From assembly GCA_046729975.1 (NCBI GenBank), contig JBKPHS010000146.1, positions 1 through 5,162 of the forward strand: a stretch of 5,162 nt of DNA, read 5' to 3'. Both the position numbers and the translations under genes were made by a program. This DNA is from JBKPHS01 sp046729975 (GTDB lineage: Bacteria; Actinomycetota; Thermoleophilia; Solirubrobacterales; Thermoleophilaceae). The notes below the pieces were generated by a model. It ran no database searches. It saw nothing but the letters and a program-made list of their open reading frames with translations, and had not been told where the DNA came from. Every line of letters begins with the position of its first letter. The stretch's first letter is position 1. Positions 1-3,971 of this stretch are shown here, one piece after another.

Positions 1-1
1 C

Positions 2-136
2 CTGCCCGGGCTGAAGACGGTCGATGGCATTGCCGAGATCGAGGGCCAGTACCCGAGCAAGGGCAGCGGCGAGCGCGGCGCCTGGTTCCGCGACAGCGAG
101 GGCAACATGCTCGGGATCGGCGAACTGGTCCCTTGA
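2..136 (+). CDS. VOC-superfamily (glyoxalase/bleomycin-resistance-like) protein, C-terminal fragment
   Basis: Only the last 44 codons and the TGA stop are in the window; the gene enters from the left edge. The fragment contains the segment GAWFRDSEGNMLGIGEL, the usual last beta-strand region of vicinal-oxygen-chelate proteins (pattern W-F-x-D-P/S-x-G-N-x-x). In metal-dependent members such as glyoxalase I and extradiol dioxygenases, the residue two after G-N-x is normally a metal-binding Glu (GNLIEL). Here that place is Gly (GNMLG), so this copy probably does not bind a catalytic metal in the standard way. It may belong to the binding/resistance or uncharacterised VOC groups. The substrate cannot be told from the fragment. 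The next gene on the same strand begins 200 bases later and has its own leader signals, so an operon with it is not evident. Confidence 0.75.
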   Translation: MPGLKTVDGIAEIEGQYPSKGSGERGAWFRDSEGNMLGIGELVP

Positions 137-143
137 GCAGATT

Positions 144-159
144 CGCGGGGCGAGCCGCG
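144..159 (+). terminator. weak GC hairpin just after the VOC gene stop
   Basis: Arms CGCGG (144-148) and CCGCG (155-159) flank a 6-base loop, starting 8 bases after the stop codon. There is no run of T afterwards. Five-bp GC stems arise often by chance at this base composition, so this is only a possible 3'-end structure. Confidence 0.2.
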
Positions 160-230
160 CAATCCCGAGTACTACGCTCGCCATGGTCTCGTCGTCGAGA
201 ATCCGGCCCTGCAGCTGCTGTCGGATGGCC

Positions 231-283
231 CGACTCACATCACCATGCGGCGCCGGCCGACGGCAGCGCCGGGATGTGAGACG
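231..283 (+). promoter_or_regulatory. long imperfect inverted repeat (two-tier hairpin) upstream of the globin gene
   Basis: The left arm CGACTCACATC (231-241) is complementary to GATGTGAGACG (273-283) at 10 of 11 positions, the exception being A233/A281. Eight of the pairs (234-241 with 273-280) are contiguous. Inside the loop a second stem, CGGCGC (248-253) with GCGCCG (266-271), stacks almost directly on the first. The structure ends about 16 bases before the AAGGA ribosome binding site of the short leader frame at 314. It could be an mRNA leader structure, a protein-binding dyad, or a 3' structure of the VOC transcript. No T-run follows, which argues against an intrinsic terminator. No regulator can be named. 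Confidence 0.4.
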
Positions 284-313
284 AATCGCGACCTCGACGA
301 AAGGAAACAACCA

Positions 314-340
314 ATGGGAACGGCGGCACAAATCCAATGA
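314..340 (+). CDS. 8-codon leader reading frame overlapping the globin start (ATGA)
   Basis: ATG at 314 opens a frame encoding MGTAAQIQ and stops at TGA 338-340. That stop overlaps the globin ATG (337-339) in the four-base ATGA typical of translational coupling. An AAGGA sequence at 301-305 sits 8 bases before this ATG, which is good ribosome-binding spacing. The globin start itself has no purine-rich site within the preceding 15 bases (the stretch reads CGGCGGCACAAATCC). The globin frame has an in-frame stop at 277-279 and no ATG, GTG or TTG between there and 337, so its start cannot simply be moved upstream. The likely role is to load ribosomes for the globin gene. The peptide itself has no recognisable function, and the frame is short enough to be accidental. 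Confidence 0.4.
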   Translation: MGTAAQIQ

Positions 341-801
341 ACGCGACGCCAACGCTGTACGAGTGGGCCGGAGGGGAGGCGGCAATCCGGCGGCTGATGG
401 ATTGCTTCTACGACCGCGTCGAGCGTGACGAGCTCCTCTCGCCGTACTTTCCCGGTGGGGTGAGCGAGGAGCACCGAGCGCACGTCAGCATCTGGTGGTC
501 GGAGGTGCTGGGCGGCCCCGCCCGCTACACGGAGGACTTGGGCGGCTACGAGAAGATGCTCGCTCACCATCGCGGCCTTGCGATTGCGCCCGAGGAGCGG
601 CATCGCTTCGTCTCGCTGCTCAGCTTCGCGGCCGACGACGCCGGCCTTCCGGACGACCCCGAGTTCCGCTCGGCGCTCGTCGCCTACGCCGAGTGGGGAT
701 CCCGCCTTGCGATGCACAACTCCCAGCCGGACGCCCAGGTCTTCGAGCACGCACCCGTCCCTCACTGGGGTTGGGGCGAGGCGCCCCCCTTTCAGCCCTA
801 G
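337..801 (+). CDS. glbO: group II truncated hemoglobin (trHbO-like)
   Basis: The 154-residue product is a small heme protein of the 2-over-2 globin fold. Members bind O2 and other diatomic ligands in the cytoplasm and have been linked to oxygen handling and NO or peroxide detoxification. Recognisable parts are the N-terminal YEWAGGEAAI segment, B10 Tyr25 in CFYDRV, CD1 Phe38 in SPYF, the EVLGGPARYTE block (56-66) typical of group II, and the proximal heme-binding His78 in LAHHRGLAI. The helix containing DDPEFRSAL and EWGSRLA follows, then NSQP (128-131). By alignment from memory with Mycobacterium tuberculosis trHbO, position G8 is Phe91 (RHRFVSLL), where group II proteins usually have Trp. 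His46 falls near distal position E7, though that register is less certain. The last 25 or so residues form a tail ending HWGWGEAPPFQP, beyond the globin fold and known to me from related bacterial sequences. The start at 337 is the only one possible downstream of the in-frame stop at 277 and appears coupled to the leader frame at 314. The family call is firm; the ligand chemistry is inferred. Confidence 0.93.
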   Translation: MNATPTLYEWAGGEAAIRRLMDCFYDRVERDELLSPYFPGGVSEEHRAHVSIWWSEVLGGPARYTEDLGGYEKMLAHHRGLAIAPEERHRFVSLLSFAADDAGLPDDPEFRSALVAYAEWGSRLAMHNSQPDAQVFEHAPVPHWGWGEAPPFQP

Positions 802-1208
802 GAAGGCCGTCGCGCTCCTGCCTCGCGCCGCCGAGCGGGCGCCCGCCCTTGCGTGGATCTGCGAGACGCTCGCAATCGGAACAGACCGGTAGTCCGACAA
901 CGGCCCGCATCACCGGCGACGCGGGTGTCTGAGAGGTCCGCCGCCGTGATCGACAGTGTCGAGGCGGACGAACACGGGGAGCGCAGTCCACGTTCGATCG
1001 CAGGCGACGCGCCGGGGGCCGCGCAATCTTCGGGGGTCGATGTCAGGGGATGTGCCCGATGTGCGGAGTGCCGGTCGGGCCGACCATGTCTCTGTAGCCA
1101 GAACTCATCCCCCAATCTGAGCTCGCGACCTACGCGCGCACGGCGTGAGAGGTCGGTTGGCAGGAACGCGGGCCTTTAGGGGTCCTTGATGGGGATGGCA
1201 ACCCGATC
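802..1208 (+). other. 407-base stretch without a convincing gene
   Basis: Open frames exist here on both strands, for example 853-1179 on +, but their translations are Arg/Ser-rich, match no family I know, and look like stop-poor high-GC noise. Visible structure includes a self-complementary GCGGGCGCCCGC at 835-846, the small dyad CGACA-G-TGTCG at 951-961, and the repeat/palindrome cluster at 1039-1085 listed separately. The promoter of the RTX gene should lie in the last 150 bases. TTGGCA (1157-1162) and GGAAC (1163-1167) could be -35-like elements, but neither has a well-spaced -10 partner, so no promoter is called. No clear terminator follows the globin gene. Confidence 0.6.
1039..1085. 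repeat. three phased GATGT copies followed by a 13-bp palindrome
   Basis: GATGT occurs at 1039-1043, 1049-1053 and 1058-1062, steps of 10 and 9 bases or about one helical turn. Ten bases later comes GGTCGG-G-CCGACC (1073-1085), a perfect 6-bp dyad around one base, followed by CATGTC. Phased short repeats next to a dyad fit either a protein-binding region or a terminal segment of an insertion sequence. No transposase is present in the window. Confidence 0.3.
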
Positions 1209-1215
1209 AGGAGGA
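1209..1215 (+). promoter_or_regulatory. ribosome binding site of the RTX gene
   Basis: AGGAGGA, a near-perfect Shine-Dalgarno sequence, ends 7 bases before the ATG at 1223. It fixes that ATG as the start over the in-frame ATG three codons later. Confidence 0.85.
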
Positions 1216-1222
1216 CCGAAAC

Positions 1223-1303
1223 ATGAAACGCATGAGGATCTTGGCCGCGCTTGGCGCAGCGCTGGCCGCAAGCTTGGCAGCAACCGCGATCCCCGCCGAG
1301 GCG
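1223..1303 (+). other. predicted Sec signal peptide of the RTX protein
   Basis: Codons 1-27 encode a basic start (MKRMR), a hydrophobic run rich in Ala and Leu, and an Ala-Glu-Ala (25-27) signal peptidase I site before AVGSAS. There is no lipobox cysteine, so the mature protein is not a lipoprotein. Confidence 0.8.
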
Positions 1304-3016
1304 GCGGTCGGCTCGGCGTCGATCGAGGGGGAGACGGCGACGCTCAACCTCGACGGCGCCAACGACAACGTGACGGTGTCGGTGTCCGGCGGCCTGCTCG
1401 TGCACGGCCAGACGACCGGCGGGCTCAACAGCGGCTCCGACTGGGACAGCACCACGGCCAACGACCAGACCGTCCCGGCGAACGGCACGTTCACCGTCGT
1501 CATCAACGGTGGCGATGGCAACGACTCGCTGACGGTGCTCGCGAAGAACACCGAGATCGGCGCAGCGAAGCTCATCGGCGAGGGTGGCGACGACGTCCTG
1601 ACCGGCGCCGACAGCAACGACTCGTTGGCCGGCGGTGACGGCAACGACCGCGTCGTCGGGGCGAAGGGTGACGACACCATGAGCGGCGGCGCAGGCAACG
1701 ACACGCTCATATGGAACAACGGCGACGGCTCCGACGTGGTGGACGGCGACGCCGGCAACGACGAGACCGTGATCAACGGCGCTCCGACCGCCGGCGACCA
1801 GTTCACGATCAAGCCGCAGGGCAACCGGGTGCGCTTCGACCGTGTGAACCTCGGCCCGTTCTTCGTCGACCTGACCAGCGAGCGGCTGACGGTCAACGGT
1901 CTGGGTGGCAACGAGACCATGACCGCCGACCCAGGGCTCGCGGCGCTCACCGCGCTCACGCTCAGGGGCGACGAAGGCGCCGACACGATCGCGGGCGGCG
2001 ACGGCGCCGACCGCATCTTCGGCGGCGACGATGTCGACACCCTCGTCGGGGGCGACGGTAGCGACGAGCTCGTTGGCGATCGCGCCAATGACGTCGTGAG
2101 CGGCGGTGTAGGCGACGACACGCTCGTCTGGAACAACGGCGACGGTTCGGACAAGAACGACGGCGAGGACGGCTTCGACACGGTCGAGGTCAACGGCGCC
2201 CTGGCGGGCGACGTCTTCACCATCGCGCCGGCGGCCGGCGACCGGGTGCGCTTCGACCGCACCAACCTGGTTCCGTTCGTCCTCGACATCGCGACGAGCG
2301 AGGAGCTCGAGGTCAACGGCCTGGACGGCGACGATCAGTTCAGCGCGCAGCCCGGCACGGGCCTGGCGATGATCGTCAACGGCAACGAGGGCAACGACTC
2401 GCTGTCAGGGAGCGAGGGTCCCGATGCGCTAATCGGCGGCTCGGGCGTCGACGCGCTGAGCGGCGGCGCCGGGCTGGACGTGCTCGACGGCCAGGACGGC
2501 GACGACGCCCTGAACGTGCGCGACGGCTCGTTCGACCTCGCGCGCGGTGGGGCCGGCACCGACAGCGCACAGACCGACCAGATCGGCGTGGACGCGCTCG
2601 ACAGCATCGAGAACGTGGACGCCCTGCCGGGCAACGCCACCAAGGCCACGGCCGTCACGGTGGTCACCAAGCGCGTCAGGCTCACCCGGCGCAACGGTGG
2701 CGGCTACATCGCCCGCATCAAGGTCAGCTGCCCGGCGGACGAGACCGATGGCTGCAACGGCCGGCTCGACCTGCTCACCGCTCGTGCCGTGAGGCTGGGC
2801 GGGATCAGGGCCCCGGTCGTGCTCGGCACGGCGACGTACGACCTGGATGCCGGCAAGAGCAAGACGCTCCGCCTGCGTCTGCCCGGCAAGCTCAACCGCA
2901 TCGACCGCCGCGGCAAGATCGCCGCCCGGGCGCACACGGTGACCAGCGACGCCAAGGGCCGCTCCGCCGAGGGCTTCGCGCGGATAGCGCTCACGCTTCC
3001 GAAGCGAGACCGCTAG
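1223..3016 (+). CDS. secreted RTX/hemolysin-type calcium-binding protein, three modules
   Basis: The 597-residue product is a predicted extracellular calcium-binding protein. A Sec signal peptide (KRMR, hydrophobic Ala/Leu core, AEA at 25-27) is followed by three modules. Each has a beta-rich stretch (about 28-118, 164-248 and 303-386) and then an unbroken run of nine-residue RTX repeats of the GGxGxDxLx type: residues 119-163 (five), 249-302 (six) and 387-431 (five). In this family such repeats fold into a parallel beta-roll with Ca2+ bound in the turns by the Gly/Asp positions. Modules two and three are tandem copies 139 residues apart, for example TLIWNNGDGSD and TLVWNNGDGSD, and RVRFDRVNL and RVRFDRTNL. 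Residues 471-597 form a basic, repeat-free domain with the only two cysteines (Cys503, Cys511), probably a disulfide outside the cell. There is no LPxTG anchor, protease or lipase motif, or type I secretion gene in the window. The role is unknown; surface or matrix binding is a guess. Confidence 0.9.
   Translation: MKRMRILAALGAALAASLAATAIPAEAAVGSASIEGETATLNLDGANDNVTVSVSGGLLVHGQTTGGLNSGSDWDSTTANDQTVPANGTFTVVINGGDGNDSLTVLAKNTEIGAAKLIGEGGDDVLTGADSNDSLAGGDGNDRVVGAKGDDTMSGGAGNDTLIWNNGDGSDVVDGDAGNDETVINGAPTAGDQFTIKPQGNRVRFDRVNLGPFFVDLTSERLTVNGLGGNETMTADPGLAALTALTLRGDEGADTIAGGDGADRIFGGDDVDTLVGGDGSDELVGDRANDVVSGGVGDDTLVWNNGDGSDKNDGEDGFDTVEVNGALAGDVFTIAPAAGDRVRFDRTNLVPFVLDIATSEELEVNGLDGDDQFSAQPGTGLAMIVNGNEGNDSLSGSEGPDALIGGSGVDALSGGAGLDVLDGQDGDDALNVRDGSFDLARGGAGTDSAQTDQIGVDALDSIENVDALPGNATKATAVTVVTKRVRLTRRNGGGYIARIKVSCPADETDGCNGRLDLLTARAVRLGGIRAPVVLGTATYDLDAGKSKTLRLRLPGKLNRIDRRGKIAARAHTVTSDAKGRSAEGFARIALTLPKRDR
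1685..2518 (+). repeat. two tandem 417-bp module copies within the RTX gene
   Basis: Copy one (about 1685-2101) and copy two (about 2102-2518) code for residues 155-293 and 294-432. Exact stretches recur at an offset of exactly 417 bases: TGGAACAACGGCGACGG at 1712 and 2129, and CCGGGTGCGCTTCGACCG at 1825 and 2242. The shared register extends through the beta-rich part, with a single-residue insertion in copy two near residue 357. The RTX run at the end of each copy is more diverged. This indicates an internal duplication within the gene. Confidence 0.85.
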
Positions 3017-3028
3017 CGCCAAAGGCTG

Positions 3029-3051
3029 CCGCGCCGCTGGACGCGGCGCGG
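3029..3051. terminator. perfect 9-bp stem-loop in the convergent gap
   Basis: CCGCGCCGC (3029-3037) pairs perfectly with GCGGCGCGG (3043-3051) around the loop TGGAC, 13 bases after the RTX stop codon. There is no T-run on either side, but in high-GC actinobacteria strong hairpins without U-tails are often found at transcript ends. It likely helps end transcription of the RTX gene. Confidence 0.55.
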
Positions 3052-3060
3052 GTGGGAACG

Positions 3061-3095
3061 GGGCGTCGGGCCTCTCCGGAGACCCGGCGCCCTTT
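3061..3095. terminator. 10-bp stem-loop with short T-run between convergent genes
   Basis: GGGCGTCGGG (3061-3070) pairs with CCCGGCGCCC (3083-3092), with one G-U pair in RNA. The loop contains the self-complementary TCTCCGGAGA. TTT (3093-3095) follows on the + strand. It is the second stem after the RTX gene and also lies 20 bases beyond the stop of the minus-strand dehydrogenase gene, so it may serve both transcripts. Confidence 0.6.
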
Positions 3096-3114
3096 GCGCG
3101 CCCCGTGCCCGCGA

Positions 3115-3888
3115 TCAGTAGTCGTAGAAGCCGGCGCCTGCCTTCTTGCCGAGCCGGCCCTCTGCGACCAGCACCCGCAGGCGCTCGGGGACTGGCTCGT
3201 CGATCGCCTCGCCGATGGCGACCGCCACGTCGAGGCCGACGAAGTCGAGCAGCGCAAGCGGCCCCATCGGGTGCGCTGCGCCGAGCTGCATGCAGGTGTC
3301 GATCGCCTGCGGGTCGACGCCGTCCCGGTCGAGCAGTCGCACGGCGTCGAACAGGAACGGGAACAGGAGCCGGTTGACGACGAAGCCGGGCATGTCCGGC
3401 ACCTCGACGACCGTCTTGCCGAGGGCCTCGCACAGCTCCCGGGCGCGCGAGCGCGTGTCGCCGGAGGCCTGCTCGGGAAAGGCGACCTCGACCAGCTCCA
3501 TCTTCGAGACGGGGTTGAAGACGTGCAGGCCCGCGAAGCGATCGGGCCGGCCGCTCGCCCCGGCCAGCTCCGAGATCGAGAGCGACGAAGTCGTCGTCGC
3601 CAGGATCGTGCCGGCATCGAGCAGGTGGTCGAGCCGCCCGAGCAGGTCCGCCTTCGCCTCCACGTCCTCGACGACCGCCTCCACGACGAAGGTCGCGCCG
3701 GAGAGGCCCTGGAGGTCCGTCACGACGGCCGGGCCGTCCCCCAGGCGCTCACGCGCCCGCTCGGCCGACTCGTCGCTCCGTGCCCAGAGGACAACGTCTC
3801 CGAGCGGCGCCGTGAGCCCCGCCAGACCGCATGCGATCTGGCCGCTGCCCACGATTCCGACGCGCTCAGTGAGGGTTGGTTGACTCAC
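3115..3888 (-). CDS. 3-hydroxyacyl-CoA (3-hydroxybutyryl-CoA) dehydrogenase, short form
   Basis: This 257-residue cytoplasmic enzyme interconverts 3-hydroxyacyl-CoA and 3-ketoacyl-CoA with a nicotinamide cofactor. That is the third step of beta-oxidation, or the reverse in 3-hydroxybutyryl-CoA formation. The Rossmann start is VGIVGSGQIACGLA (10-23). Counting against human HADH places the catalytic and binding residues at Ser101 (TTTSSLSI), His122 (GLHVFNP), Glu134 (MELVEV) and Asn172 (FVVNRLL). The C-terminal domain has the usual AHPMGPLALLDFVGLD and ends GKKAGAGFYDY. Two features are unusual. The third glycine of GxGxxG is Ala19 and the acidic residue ending strand 2 is replaced by A36-R37-S38, which suggests NADP(H). 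The helical hairpin that normally follows strand 2 is about 30 residues shorter than in the 280-300-residue relatives. The start is GTG at 3888; a TGA stop lies two codons upstream and no Shine-Dalgarno is visible, so the mRNA may be leaderless. It is divergent from the thiolase gene. Chain-length preference is not visible. Confidence 0.93.
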   Translation of the reverse strand: MSQPTLTERVGIVGSGQIACGLAGLTAPLGDVVLWARSDESAERARERLGDGPAVVTDLQGLSGATFVVEAVVEDVEAKADLLGRLDHLLDAGTILATTTSSLSISELAGASGRPDRFAGLHVFNPVSKMELVEVAFPEQASGDTRSRARELCEALGKTVVEVPDMPGFVVNRLLFPFLFDAVRLLDRDGVDPQAIDTCMQLGAAHPMGPLALLDFVGLDVAVAIGEAIDEPVPERLRVLVAEGRLGKKAGAGFYDY

Positions 3889-3895
3889 CAGTCAA
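3880..3895. promoter_or_regulatory. 16-bp palindromic operator between the dehydrogenase and thiolase genes
   Basis: TTGACT-CACC-AGTCAA is a perfect dyad with 6-bp arms. It covers the GTG start of the minus-strand gene (3886-3888), and its left arm doubles as the best -35 box for the thiolase. Palindromes of this size over beta-oxidation promoters are typical targets of TetR-family acyl-CoA sensors such as FadR and PsrA. Which protein binds here is not shown by the window, and no regulator gene is present. Confidence 0.5.
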
Positions 3896-3906
3896 TCGGA
3901 TACAGT
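3880..3906 (+). promoter_or_regulatory. possible sigma-70-type promoter of the thiolase gene
   Basis: TTGACT (3880-3885; five of six to consensus) and TACAGT (3901-3906; keeps T, A and the final T of the -10 box) are 15 bases apart, shorter than the usual 16-18. The distance leaves a leader of about 55-60 bases before the thiolase start. The overlap with the palindrome would let a bound repressor block RNA polymerase. Confidence 0.4.
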
Positions 3907-3955
3907 TCTACCGGAGGCGCCACCGGGACGCGCCCATCCCTGCCCATAGATCTTC

Positions 3956-3960
3956 GGAGG
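3956..3960 (+). promoter_or_regulatory. ribosome binding site of the thiolase gene
   Basis: GGAGG ends 11 bases before the ATG at 3972 and 5 bases before an in-frame GTG at 3966. The shorter spacing favours the GTG, which would add two residues (Val-read-as-Met, Ser). The ATG is kept because it gives the usual thiolase N-terminus. Either choice leaves the enzyme unchanged. Confidence 0.6.
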
Positions 3961-3971
3961 CTGAAGTGTCG

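Noticed and set aside
835..846. GCGGGCGCCCGC palindrome after the globin gene as a terminator
   Set aside because: As RNA it would leave only a 4-bp stem, with no T-run, and such GC palindromes are common at this composition.
235..900. 221-codon open frame on the - strand opposite the globin gene
   Set aside because: The + strand globin is unambiguous. This frame is a high-GC shadow with no ribosome binding site that I could support.
853..1179. 108-codon frame on the + strand containing a Cys-rich piece (CARCAECRSGRPCLC)
   Set aside because: The cysteines suggested a metal-binding mini-protein, but the rest is Arg/Ser noise, there is no good ribosome binding site, and the piece falls on the GATGT repeats and the palindrome, which explain the pattern.
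1157..1190. Promoter elements for the RTX gene (TTGGCA, or GGAAC of the ECF type)
   Set aside because: No properly spaced -10 partner was found for either; the best matches were 13-14 bases away.
1207..2316. 369-codon open frame on the - strand opposite the RTX gene
   Set aside because: It is Ser/Pro-rich low-complexity sequence mirroring GGC-GAC-type codons of the RTX repeats. The + strand has a perfect ribosome binding site, a signal peptide and family motifs, so this is a shadow.
1223..3016. RTX gene as part of a toxin, adhesin or CRISPR-like repeat array
   Set aside because: The repeats are protein-coding nonapeptides without spacer structure, and no toxin-activating acyltransferase, type I exporter or catalytic domain is visible in the window.
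2429..3433. 334-codon open frame on the - strand spanning the RTX gene end, the convergent gap and part of the dehydrogenase
   Set aside because: It crosses two strong stem-loops and runs in the wrong frame through a well-recognised dehydrogenase. The Arg/Ala-rich translation matches nothing I know.
3876..3971. Longer thiolase N-terminus from the TTG at 3876
   Set aside because: The added 32 residues are unlike thiolases, overlap the operator and promoter, and lack a ribosome binding site; GGAGG at 3956-3960 points to 3966 or 3972.
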